Assembly: GCA_014376535.1 (NCBI GenBank)
Contig: JACMRH010000236.1
Location: 1-35,645, forward strand
Length of the DNA: 35,645 bases
Direction: 5' to 3'
Origin: Cytophagales bacterium
GTDB lineage: Bacteria > Bacteroidota > Bacteroidia > Cytophagales > UBA9547
This document shows, piece by piece, positions 25,855 to 32,856 of this stretch (position 1 is its first letter; each line of letters begins with the position of its first letter). Both the position numbers and the translations under genes were made by a program. Under the pieces are notes generated by a model. The model saw only the letters and a list, made by a program, of their open reading frames with translations. It ran no database searches and was not told the DNA's origin.

Positions 25855-25865
25855 ATAAGGGTTTG

Positions 25866-26840
25866 ATGAAAAAGAAAAGAGTATTAATAACAGGTGCGGC
25901 CGGATTTCTTGGTTCTCATCTTTGTGACAGGTTTATCAAAGAAGGTTATTATGTGATAGGGATGGATAACCTTATTACAGGTGAGCTCCGAAACATCGAA
26001 CATTTGTTCAAACTACCTGAATTTGAGTTTTATCACCAGGATGTAAGTAAGTATATCCATGTTCCTGGTGAATTGGATTATATTCTTCATTTTGCTTCTC
26101 CTGCCAGTCCTATAGATTATTTGAAAATACCAATCCAAACATTGAAAGTGAGTTCTTTGGGAACACACAATGTATTGGGACTTGCAAGAGCAAAAAACGC
26201 CAGGGTTTTGGTTGCTTCAACATCTGAAGTTTATGGAGATCCGTTGGTTCACCCACAAAGTGAAGAATATTGGGGAAATGTAAACCCTGTTGGTCCAAGA
26301 GGTTGCTATGACGAAGCAAAACGTTTTCAGGAAGCAATTACAATGGCATATAACAATGTACATGGTCTTGAAACCCGCATTGTAAGGATTTTTAATACGT
26401 ATGGCCCAAGAATGAGGCTAAATGATGGAAGAGTACTTCCTACATTTATTGGTCAGGCTATTCGTGGTGAAGATCTTACAGCTTTTGGTGATGGATCACA
26501 GACAAGAGCATTTTGCTATGTTTCTGATTTGGTTGACGGTATTTACAGATTGCTTTTCAGTGATTACCATTTACCGGTAAACATTGGAAATCCGGTTGAA
26601 ATTACAATGAAGGAGTTTGCTGAGGAAATTATCAAGCTTACAGGTTCTGGAACAAAGGTAATATACAAACCATTGCCAACTGACGATCCAAAACAGAGAA
26701 AACCTGATATTACGAAAGCAAAAACGATTCTTGGCTGGGAACCTAAAATTGACAGGGCTGAAGGTTTAAAAATTACCTATGACTATTTCAAGTCTTTACC
26801 GGAGTATAGTATTACACCGAAAGAGTTTATAAATAAGTAA
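25866..26840 (+). CDS. uxs: UDP-glucuronate decarboxylase (UDP-xylose synthase)
   Basis: Extended short-chain dehydrogenase of 324 aa that converts UDP-glucuronate to UDP-xylose with bound NAD+. The NAD motif [11 protein letters not shown] spans residues 10-20. [20 protein letters not shown] (75-94) is the stretch that separates UXS from other NDP-sugar epimerases. STSEVYGDP holds Thr119 and Glu121, the catalytic pair is Tyr148 and Lys152 ([10 protein letters not shown]), and [17 protein letters not shown] follows. The frame extends upstream into ugd, but the ATG at 25866 gives the exact family start [11 protein letters not shown] strong terminator follows. Together with ugd it supplies the UDP-xylose donor. 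Confidence 0.95.
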   Translation: MKKKRVLITGAAGFLGSHLCDRFIKEGYYVIGMDNLITGELRNIEHLFKLPEFEFYHQDVSKYIHVPGELDYILHFASPASPIDYLKIPIQTLKVSSLGTHNVLGLARAKNARVLVASTSEVYGDPLVHPQSEEYWGNVNPVGPRGCYDEAKRFQEAITMAYNNVHGLETRIVRIFNTYGPRMRLNDGRVLPTFIGQAIRGEDLTAFGDGSQTRAFCYVSDLVDGIYRLLFSDYHLPVNIGNPVEITMKEFAEEIIKLTGSGTKVIYKPLPTDDPKQRKPDITKAKTILGWEPKIDRAEGLKITYDYFKSLPEYSITPKEFINK

Positions 26841-26860
26841 GATTTAAATTTAAAATAATC

Positions 26861-26895
26861 AAAAAAGGCCTTCCTGAAAAGAGAAGGCCTTTTTT
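26861..26895 (+). terminator. Intrinsic terminator after uxs
   Basis: Perfect 13-bp stem (26861-26873 with 26883-26895) with core GGCCTTC, a 9-nt loop, and six A on the left arm pairing with six T on the right. The symmetry would let it act in both directions, serving uxs and the convergent fabG. Confidence 0.9.
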
Positions 26896-26942
26896 GATGT
26901 TCCATTGATAAGTTATTCGTGGCAGTGATTATGCAGCAGTAT

Positions 26943-26970
26943 AATTACTAAGTACTCTTTACTTGCGACT
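26943..26970 (-). repeat. Heptad array beginning at the fabG stop codon
   Basis: On the minus strand, four 7-bp units begin with the AG of the fabG TAG stop. The units are AGTCGCA, then AGTAAAG, then AGTACTT, and finally AGTAATT. All share AGT and diverge in the last four positions. It belongs to the same style as the arrays at 27723 and 29988. Confidence 0.7.
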
Positions 26971-27715
26971 AAGTAAGCATCCCGCCATCCACTTGTAAAA
27001 CCTGTCCGGTTATATAAGCCGAATTATCAGAGCCAAGAAACACAGCACAATTCGCAACGTCTTCAGCTTTACCCGCCCGTTTAAGCGGAATAGCATCAGT
27101 CCATCCTTTTACAACTTCAGCATTTAAAATCCCCGTCATTTCAGTTTCAATAAATCCAGGTGCAATAGCATTTGAACGGATATTTCTTGATCCTAATTCT
27201 AATGCTACTGACTTTGTAAACCCAATAATCCCAGCTTTGGATGCTGAATAGTTAGCTTGTCCGGCATTTCCCCTTAAACCTACCACTGAGGTAATATTGA
27301 TGATAGAACCTGATTTGTTCTTCATGAAAACTTTCAAACAGGCTTTAGTTAGATTGAATACAGATTTCAAGTTGGTGTTTATAACTTCATCCCAAGCTTG
27401 CTCGCTCATTCTCATCAATAAACCATCGCGGGTTATACCTGCGTTGTTTACTAAAATATCTATAGTACCAAAATCAGATGTTACCTGGTTTGCAAATGCT
27501 TCTGCATCAGCGTGATTAGATGCGTCTGACTTATATCCTTTTACCTTAGTTCCATAAGCTTGAAGTTCAGCTTCCAAAGCCTGAGCTTTTTCTACACTTG
27601 ATAAATAGGTAAAAGCAACATTTGCACCTTGCTTAGCAAATTGTGTTGCTATAGCACGGCCAATACCTTTAGATGCCCCTGTTACAATTGCTGTTTTTCC
27701 TTCAAGAAGTTTCAT
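26969..27715 (-). CDS. fabG: 3-oxoacyl-[acyl-carrier-protein] reductase
   Basis: NADPH-dependent short-chain dehydrogenase of fatty acid synthesis, reducing 3-oxoacyl-ACP to 3-hydroxyacyl-ACP. The 248-aa protein shows the cofactor motif VTGASKGIG (11-19), NNAGITRDGLLMRMSE (90-105), the catalytic Ser143, Tyr156 and Lys160 (ITSVVGLRGNAGQANYSASKAG), APGFIETEMT and the C-terminal YITGQVLQVDGGM. The GITRD-LLMRM signature and length fit true FabG rather than a generic reductase. hisB lies upstream on the same strand across 99 bp that contain two heptad arrays. Another array begins at this gene's own TAG stop. No fab operon is present here. Confidence 0.93.
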   Translation of the reverse strand: MKLLEGKTAIVTGASKGIGRAIATQFAKQGANVAFTYLSSVEKAQALEAELQAYGTKVKGYKSDASNHADAEAFANQVTSDFGTIDILVNNAGITRDGLLMRMSEQAWDEVINTNLKSVFNLTKACLKVFMKNKSGSIINITSVVGLRGNAGQANYSASKAGIIGFTKSVALELGSRNIRSNAIAPGFIETEMTGILNAEVVKGWTDAIPLKRAGKAEDVANCAVFLGSDNSAYITGQVLQVDGGMLT

Positions 27716-27722
27716 TTGTATT

Positions 27723-27750
27723 AGTATTGAGTACTTTGTATTGAGTATTA
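27723..27750 (+). repeat. Heptad array, AGTATTG type, upstream of fabG
   Basis: Four 7-bp units with consensus AGTATTG. Unit 1 is exact, unit 2 is AGTACTT, unit 3 is TGTATTG and unit 4 is AGTATTA. It starts 7 bp before the fabG start codon on the opposite strand and faces the array at 27789-27816. Confidence 0.75.
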
Positions 27751-27788
27751 AGATTGAATTTTTTAAGGAGAATGTAATGTAACTGCTA

Positions 27789-27816
27789 AAATTATTAATT
27801 CTTAATTATTAGTACT
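27789..27816 (-). repeat. Heptad array beginning at the hisB stop codon
   Basis: On the minus strand, four 7-bp units start with the AG of the hisB TAG stop. The first is AGTACTA; the others are variants of AKAATTA (ATAATTA, AGAATTA, ATAATTT). Position 1 and position 4 are A in all four. Base composition is so AT-rich that chance periodicity is harder to exclude here than in the other arrays. Confidence 0.55.
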
Positions 27817-28918
27817 AAAGAATTCCTTTAGTACTTGGTATAGCGTTACTTTCTCCTCTTTTTACTGCCATTTTTATCGCTTTGGCCCAAGCTTTAAAAA
27901 TTGCTTCTATTTTGTGGTGTTCGTTTTCACCTTCTGCTTTTATGTTAAGGTTGCACCTTGCAGTATCTGAAAAAGATTTGAAGAAATGGTAAAACATTTC
28001 TGTCGGCATATCTCCTACTTTTTCTCTTTTGAATTCTGCCTCCCACACAAGCCAGTTTCTTCCGGAAAAATCTATGGCCACCTGCGCTAATACATCATCC
28101 ATAGGCAAAAGGAATCCATATCTTTCCACTCCACGTTTGTCTCCTAATGCTTTATTAAATGCTTCTCCGAGAGCTAGTGCAGTATCTTCAATGGTATGAT
28201 GCTCGTCAATATGCAAATCTCCTTCCACTTTTACAGTTATATCACAACCTGAATGGCGGGAAAGCTGATCTAACATGTGGTCAAAAAAACCTAGTCCAGT
28301 TTGCATGTGATAGATCCCGGTACCATCAAGATTTACACGAATGTAGATTTTGGTTTCTTTTGTATCTCTTTGAATTTCAGCAATGCGGGCTGGATACCGT
28401 AAAAACTGATAAATCTCATTCCAGTTGTCAGTTGTTAAATCTGCTTTTGTTTCAGGCAGGTTTTTATTTAGAAGAATTGACTTACATCCTAAATTAATGG
28501 CAAGTTTTACATCTGTCTGCCTGTCGCCTATTACAAAAGAATTTTCAAGATCGTACAGGCCATTTAAATACTCCTGAAGCATTCCTAGTCCGGGTTTTCT
28601 TGTTGGAAGGTTTTGGTGTTCAAAGGACTTGTCGATATGTACTTTAGAAAAGTGAATTTCTTCTCCTTCCAGCAATTTCATCATTTTGTTGTGGGCAGGC
28701 CAAAAAGTTTCTTCCGGAAAAGAAGAGGTCCCCATTCCATCTTGATTGGTAACCATAACAAATTCAAAATCAAGTTCTTTTGCGATTTTGTTAAGATTGG
28801 TAATTGCACCTGGTATAAATTCCAATTTTTCCAAAGAATCTATTTGAAAATCAGGTAGTGGTTCAATGATGATTGTTCCGTCCCGGTCTATAAAAAGTAC
28901 TTTCTTTTTGAATGACAT
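27815..28918 (-). CDS. hisB: Bifunctional histidinol-phosphatase / imidazoleglycerol-phosphate dehydratase
   Basis: Catalyses two steps of histidine synthesis. The N-terminal HAD domain (1 to about 165) dephosphorylates histidinol phosphate, with the nucleophile in D11-R-D13-G-T and [14 protein letters not shown]-type downstream motifs. The C-terminal domain (about 172-367) dehydrates imidazoleglycerol phosphate. It shows [18 protein letters not shown], the Mn-binding D-E-H-H-T-I-E-D-T stretch, [12 protein letters not shown] and the typical end IPSTKGIL. At 367 aa it is the full fusion, as in many Bacteroidota and enterobacteria. No other his genes are present. An exact -7 box lies 24 nt upstream, preceded by a heptad array where the -33 element would be. 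A further array starts at the stop. Confidence 0.97.
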   Translation of the reverse strand: MSFKKKVLFIDRDGTIIIEPLPDFQIDSLEKLEFIPGAITNLNKIAKELDFEFVMVTNQDGMGTSSFPEETFWPAHNKMMKLLEGEEIHFSKVHIDKSFEHQNLPTRKPGLGMLQEYLNGLYDLENSFVIGDRQTDVKLAINLGCKSILLNKNLPETKADLTTDNWNEIYQFLRYPARIAEIQRDTKETKIYIRVNLDGTGIYHMQTGLGFFDHMLDQLSRHSGCDITVKVEGDLHIDEHHTIEDTALALGEAFNKALGDKRGVERYGFLLPMDDVLAQVAIDFSGRNWLVWEAEFKREKVGDMPTEMFYHFFKSFSDTARCNLNIKAEGENEHHKIEAIFKAWAKAIKMAVKRGESNAIPSTKGIL

Positions 28919-28942
28919 GTGTCGCTTATTGCAATATTAACG

Positions 28943-28950
28943 CAAATGTA
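28943..28950 (-). promoter_or_regulatory. -7 box for hisB
   Basis: Minus-strand TACATTTG, an exact TAnnTTTG match, 24 nt before the hisB ATG. The -33 region coincides with the GTTGACR heptad array at 28957-28984. Confidence 0.6.
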
Positions 28951-28956
28951 AGAATA

Positions 28957-28984
28957 GTTGACGGTTGACAGTTGACAGTTGACA
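28957..28984 (+). repeat. Four-unit heptad array, GTTGACR type, upstream of hisB
   Basis: Unit 1 is GTTGACG and units 2 to 4 are each exactly GTTGACA, 28 bp in all. It has the same unit, copy number and orientation as the array at 67-94. It begins 6 bp upstream of the hisB -7 box. Confidence 0.92.
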
Positions 28985-29042
28985 GGAGATTTTGGAATTT
29001 TGATACTCACTATTCTTTTTTAAAAGTTTTATTCATATCCCT

Positions 29043-29050
29043 TATCTTTG
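29043..29050 (+). promoter_or_regulatory. -7 box for the retropepsin-like gene
   Basis: TATCTTTG, an exact TAnnTTTG match, 37 nt before the ATG at 29088. A -33 TTG is not evident. Confidence 0.6.
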
Positions 29051-29087
29051 TAGTACTTAAGTTGTCCTCAATATTAAACCAACATAC

Positions 29088-29489
29088 ATGGGATTAGTAT
29101 TTGCTTCTATTATCCTCTCAAATCCGGTAAATGAATCTTTAAGACAGCTGGAAACAAAGTGTCTTGTTGATTCAGGTGCCACTTATTTGTGTATTCCTAC
29201 CCATGTGGCAAATCAACTGGAATTAAAGGAACTACAAAAAAGAGAAGTAATGTTAGCTGATGGAGAAATAAAAAATGTTCCTTATGTCGGTCCAATTCAG
29301 GTACAATTTGAAGACCGGATTTGTTTTGTAGGTGCGATGGTATTCGGCAATGAAGTACTCCTAGGAGCTATTCCAATGGAAGATATGGACCTTTTGATTC
29401 ATCCAAAACTCTTGAAACTTTCAGTCAACCCTGCTAGTCCAAATGTCGCAATGGGTTATGCTAAAAGGGTAATAGCTAATGGCTGTTAG
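29088..29489 (+). CDS. Retropepsin-like clan AA aspartic protease, single domain
   Basis: The 133-aa protein has the aspartic protease signature CLVDSGATYLCIP, with Asp28 in D-S-G-A. Two later segments fit a single pepsin-like lobe (VMLADGEIKNVPYVG and VLLGAIPMEDMDLLIHP), with the hydrophobic-hydrophobic-Gly flap pattern in LLGA. Such single-lobe proteins act as dimers in the retropepsin model. Bacterial members of the AF_0612 type have unknown substrates. There is no signal peptide, so it is probably cytosolic. The last residues (VIANGC) are encoded within a heptad repeat whose unit boundary falls at the TAG stop. rpiB follows after 68 bp on the same strand. It is divergent from hisB. Confidence 0.8.
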   Translation: MGLVFASIILSNPVNESLRQLETKCLVDSGATYLCIPTHVANQLELKELQKREVMLADGEIKNVPYVGPIQVQFEDRICFVGAMVFGNEVLLGAIPMEDMDLLIHPKLLKLSVNPASPNVAMGYAKRVIANGC

Positions 29490-29501
29490 CAATAGCGTAA
29501 A
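29467..29501 (+). repeat. Degenerate heptad array spanning the end of the retropepsin gene
   Basis: About five imperfect 7-bp units: GGGTAAT, AGCTAAT, GGCTGTT, AGCAATA and the weak GCGTAAA. Two to three units lie inside the coding region. The AG of the TAG stop (29488-29489) opens the fourth listed unit. The central three units are the most convincing. Confidence 0.5.
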
Positions 29502-29557
29502 GCATTTCTTACCCATAGACCAAAATTGTTTTAATTAATATTTATCAAACTGAAGAT

Positions 29558-29989
29558 ATGAAAATTGCCATTTCAAGCGATCATGCCGGTGTCGAATATA
29601 AAAGAGCCCTTGTAGAATTTGTACAAGAGTTAGGCTATTTTATTGAAGATTTGGGGCCATACAATGAGGATTCTGTAGATTATCCAGACTTTGCCCATAA
29701 ATTGGCCGAAAAGGTGCTAAGTAAAGAAGCGGATTTAGGAATAGTATTATGTGGAACCGGAAACGGGGTTGCAATGGCTGCTAACAAACACCAGGGCATA
29801 CGGGCTGGATTGTGCTGGAACAAGGAAATTGCTTCTCTAATACGTCAGCACAATGATGCAAATATTCTTGCTTTGCCCGCACGTTTTGTAAACGTAGAAG
29901 AAGCAAAAGAAATTGTGAAAGCTTATTTGGAAACTCCTTTTGAAGGTGGACGACACCAGAGAAGAGTGGATAAGATAGCCTGTATGTAG
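29558..29989 (+). CDS. rpiB: Ribose-5-phosphate isomerase B
   Basis: Interconverts ribose-5-phosphate and ribulose-5-phosphate in the pentose phosphate pathway. The 143-aa protein has the RpiB/LacAB fold signatures: SSDHAGVEYK (6-15), DYPDFAHKLA, the active-site C65-G-T-G-N-G70, GIRAGLCWN and the catalytic-region RQHNDANILALPARF (His98). C65 as the general base and no Arg-rich LacA pattern support RpiB over galactose-6-phosphate isomerase. It may be cotranscribed with the retropepsin gene. Its TAG stop is also the start of a heptad array. Confidence 0.95.
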   Translation: MKIAISSDHAGVEYKRALVEFVQELGYFIEDLGPYNEDSVDYPDFAHKLAEKVLSKEADLGIVLCGTGNGVAMAANKHQGIRAGLCWNKEIASLIRQHNDANILALPARFVNVEEAKEIVKAYLETPFEGGRHQRRVDKIACM

Positions 29990-30015
29990 TATCAAGTAGT
30001 AAGTATTGAGTATCG
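29988..30015 (+). repeat. Heptad array beginning at the rpiB stop codon
   Basis: Four 7-bp units start with the AG of the rpiB TAG stop: AGTATCA, AGTAGTA, AGTATTG and AGTATCG, consensus AGTATYR. It is the same class as 27723-27750. Confidence 0.8.
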
Positions 30016-30049
30016 AGACTGCTTCACACAAAAATTGAGGCCCTAAAAA

Positions 30050-30757
30050 CTATTTTAAAAGTCTGTCAATTGTTTCATTGATGTCTTTTTCGCTATGGAA
30101 TCCGATCATTCTTAATTCAAGCTTGCCGTTCTTATACCAAATAAGAGTTGGCAGTTCTTCTATTCCGATTTGCCTGGCTATTTGTTCATTGCTATCTACA
30201 TCTATCATTACAACTTTCACATCGTTAGGTCTTTGGTGACCAACTTTTTCCAAGAGAGGGCTCAATTTTCTACATGGTCCGCACCAGGTTGCTGAAAAGT
30301 CAACCAACACCAGTTTTTGACTCGAAATCAACTTGGAATAATCTTCCGAAGTGATGCCAGCAGGTGGTAGAACGCTGCTTTTACCTTCTACTTTTTTACC
30401 TTCTTCTTCCCACTTTATGATTCCACCGTCGAGTTCGTACACATTTTTAAACCCATTCTTGTTTAACTTTTCAACTGCGGACTCACTTCTTCCACCTCTT
30501 TGACAATAAACGTAAATAGGTTTTGCCTTGTCAAATTTCTTAAATCCTGAATTGAATTCTGGAGAGTAAAAATCTATATTTAAAGCATTCGAAATATGTC
30601 CTTCGGCGTATTCCCCTGGAGTTCTGACGTCAACAATAATACCGGGTTGGTCTTTTAAGCTTTGTTCAAATTTGGATGGAGATAAAACATTTTGGCTACC
30701 GGCATTGGAACAGGCAGCTAATAAAACATAGGAAACAATACAAAGTGTAATTCTCAT
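30050..30757 (-). CDS. Rhodanese-thioredoxin fusion lipoprotein
   Basis: The 235-aa protein has a lipoprotein signal (lipobox L-A-A-C16). A rhodanese domain follows (about 25-122), with the active-site C85 in CQRGGRSE and the usual VDVRTPGEYAEGHI entry. A thioredoxin domain (about 132-235) carries W-C159-G-P-C162 and the cis-proline segment IEELPTLIWY. Rhodaneses move sulfane sulfur and thioredoxins reduce disulfides, so a role in periplasmic thiol or sulfur chemistry is likely, but the substrate is unknown. The frame extends to a TTG at 30772; ATG at 30757 gives the clean signal peptide. The response regulator gene lies 37 bp upstream on the same strand. Confidence 0.9.
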   Translation of the reverse strand: MRITLCIVSYVLLAACSNAGSQNVLSPSKFEQSLKDQPGIIVDVRTPGEYAEGHISNALNIDFYSPEFNSGFKKFDKAKPIYVYCQRGGRSESAVEKLNKNGFKNVYELDGGIIKWEEEGKKVEGKSSVLPPAGITSEDYSKLISSQKLVLVDFSATWCGPCRKLSPLLEKVGHQRPNDVKVVMIDVDSNEQIARQIGIEELPTLIWYKNGKLELRMIGFHSEKDINETIDRLLK

Positions 30758-30794
30758 GTATGAATAATGCAAAACTTATCAGAAAGGTTCCTGT

Positions 30795-31187
30795 TTAGTT
30801 AATAGAAATTATTCCTTCCAAAGATTCGTAGGTCAATGGTTTAACAATGATACCTGAAATCCAGTTAAATTTTCTCAATTTCTGTAATTCCAGATTATCA
30901 AAGCCAGAAGAAAGAAGTACAACCTTGCATTTCTCTTTAATTTGAAGAGACAAACTTTCAAACTCTTCTAAAAAATCAAAGCCAGTCATAGATGGCATAT
31001 AAATGTCTAAAAAAATCAGATCTGGAAGATTAAGGTTGCTTTTTAAAAAATCCAAAGCCTTAGCAGCTTCGTCAAATACGCTCACATTGCTGGTTACAGC
31101 GTTAAGCTCCAATATTTTACAATTGATAAAATTATCAACCCTGCTATCATCAACTAGCATTACAGAACCCAATTCTAATGTGGACAT
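30795..31187 (-). CDS. Single-domain response regulator (CheY-like receiver)
   Basis: The 130-aa protein is a bare receiver domain without an output domain. It has the acidic pair D13-D14, phospho-acceptor D61 in IFLDIYMPSMTGFDF, the switch Ser in VVLLSSG (Ser93/94) and K116 in IVKPL. Such stand-alone receivers pass phosphate between kinases or bind a target protein, and in Bacteroidota are often partners of hybrid kinases; none is encoded nearby. The two-residue end after the last helix is short. It precedes the rhodanese-thioredoxin gene on the same strand, which could be cotranscribed, though I see no functional link. Confidence 0.9.
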   Translation of the reverse strand: MSTLELGSVMLVDDSRVDNFINCKILELNAVTSNVSVFDEAAKALDFLKSNLNLPDLIFLDIYMPSMTGFDFLEEFESLSLQIKEKCKVVLLSSGFDNLELQKLRKFNWISGIIVKPLTYESLEGIISIN

Positions 31188-31298
31188 AATTACAGGTTAA
31201 ATGTTTATGAACTTAAATTTACTAAATTTTACCCAGATACAAATAGTGTAAGATTATCAAAACATAATTTTCGTCTAGAAAGGTTGGATAGGATTATG

Positions 31299-31306
31299 TA
31301 ACTTTG
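31299..31306 (+). promoter_or_regulatory. -7 box for guaA
   Basis: TAACTTTG, an exact TAnnTTTG match, 18 nt before the GTG start of guaA. The leader is short and no guanine riboswitch fits in it. Confidence 0.65.
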
Positions 31307-31324
31307 TCGCTTCTTTTTTAAAAA

Positions 31325-32854
31325 GTGGAAGAAAAAATACTAATACTCGACTTTGGTTCCCAATATACCCAACTCATAGCAAGAAGAGTAAGGGAGCTTG
31401 ATACATACTGCGAAATCCATCCTTTCAGCAAAGGATTAGACCTGATAGACGAAAGTGTTATAGGAATTATATTATCAGGCAGTCCATGTTCAGTGAGGGA
31501 CCCAAAATCTCCGGATGTGGATTTGTCAAAAGTACGCGGCAAAATTCCAATTCTTGGTGTATGTTATGGTGCACAATTAATGGCCAAACAAAATGGCGGT
31601 GAAGTGCGTGCTTCTACAACAAGAGAATACGGACGGGCGAAACTTGTTTCAAATCATTCAACAGATTTATTGGCTGGAGTTTCGGCTGATAGCCAGGTTT
31701 GGATGTCGCATGCAGATACAATAGTTACTGTTCCTTCTAATTTTGAGATTGTAGCAAGTACTGAAACCGTAAATGTGGCTGCATTTAAGGTAAAAAATGA
31801 GAAGACCTATGGTATTCAATTTCACCCGGAAGTGACACATAGCCTTGAAGGCAAGCAGATTGTAAAGAATTTTGTTGTCAATATTTGTGGATCTAAACAA
31901 AGCTGGACCGCGAAGGCATTTATTCAGGAAACTATTGATGGCCTAAAAGCAAAATTGGGGAACGATAAGGTTGTAATGGCTTTGTCAGGAGGGGTTGACA
32001 GTACTGTAGCTGCTATGCTGGTACACAATGCTATCGGCAAAAACCTATATTGCATATTTGTTGACAATGGTGTTTTGAGGTTGAACGAATACGAAACGGT
32101 GCTTGAAAATTACAAGCACATGGGCCTTAATATCAAAGGTGTAAATTCAAAGGAGAAGTTTTATTCTGCTCTAAAAGGAAAAACTGATCCTGAAGAAAAG
32201 CGCAAAGCTATCGGTAAAACTTTTATCGATGTTTTTGATGAGGAATCAAAGATTCTTACGGAAGTAAAATGGCTTGGACAGGGAACAATTTACCCCGATG
32301 TGATTGAATCTGTTTCAGTTAATGGACCTTCAGTAATGATAAAATCTCACCATAATGTGGGAGGTTTGCCTGAGAAAATGCACCTTAAAATTGTTGAACC
32401 TCTGAGAAGTTTATTTAAAGATGAGGTTCGTGATGTTGGCAGAGAATTGGGTATTGACCCTAATCTTTTAGGGCGTCATCCATTCCCAGGCCCAGGTTTG
32501 GCAATCAGGATTTTAGGTGAAATTACTCCTGAGAAAGTTGATATACTTCAGAAGGTTGACGATATTTTTATTTCTTCATTGAAAGAAAGTGGCTTGTACA
32601 ATAAAGTATGGCAGGCAGGGGCAATTTTCCTTCCAGTTCAGTCTGTCGGCGTAATGGGCGACGAAAGAACTTATGAAAATGCTGTAGCATTAAGAGCAGT
32701 TACGAGTGTGGATGGAATGACTGCCGACTGGGCACATTTACCTTATGAATTTCTGGCGAAAGTTTCTAACGACATAATTAATAAAGTAAAAGGTGTGAAC
32801 AGGGTTGTTTACGATATTAGCTCAAAACCACCGGCTACTATTGAGTGGGAGTAA
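31325..32854 (+). CDS. guaA: GMP synthase (glutamine-hydrolysing)
   Basis: Converts XMP to GMP with ATP and glutamine. The 509-aa protein has a class I amidotransferase domain with Cys80 (ILGVCYGAQ) and His167/Glu169 (FHPEV). The ATP-pyrophosphatase loop is SGGVDS (221-226), and the C-terminal dimerisation domain has [15 protein letters not shown] and the final KPPATIEWE. The start is GTG at 31325, giving [16 protein letters not shown], which fits the family N-terminus; no ATG would. Its stop and that of the convergent DUF2490 gene lie two bases apart in a 12-bp palindrome (32850-32861). Confidence 0.97.
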   Translation: MEEKILILDFGSQYTQLIARRVRELDTYCEIHPFSKGLDLIDESVIGIILSGSPCSVRDPKSPDVDLSKVRGKIPILGVCYGAQLMAKQNGGEVRASTTREYGRAKLVSNHSTDLLAGVSADSQVWMSHADTIVTVPSNFEIVASTETVNVAAFKVKNEKTYGIQFHPEVTHSLEGKQIVKNFVVNICGSKQSWTAKAFIQETIDGLKAKLGNDKVVMALSGGVDSTVAAMLVHNAIGKNLYCIFVDNGVLRLNEYETVLENYKHMGLNIKGVNSKEKFYSALKGKTDPEEKRKAIGKTFIDVFDEESKILTEVKWLGQGTIYPDVIESVSVNGPSVMIKSHHNVGGLPEKMHLKIVEPLRSLFKDEVRDVGRELGIDPNLLGRHPFPGPGLAIRILGEITPEKVDILQKVDDIFISSLKESGLYNKVWQAGAIFLPVQSVGVMGDERTYENAVALRAVTSVDGMTADWAHLPYEFLAKVSNDIINKVKGVNRVVYDISSKPPATIEWE

Positions 32855-32856
32855 TA

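Noticed and set aside
28159-28497. 112-codon plus-strand ORF inside hisB
   Set aside because: Antisense shadow; the Leu/Gln-rich product is what the reverse of hisB codons gives.
31261-31324. Purine riboswitch before guaA
   Set aside because: The predicted leader is under 20 nt, too short for an aptamer.
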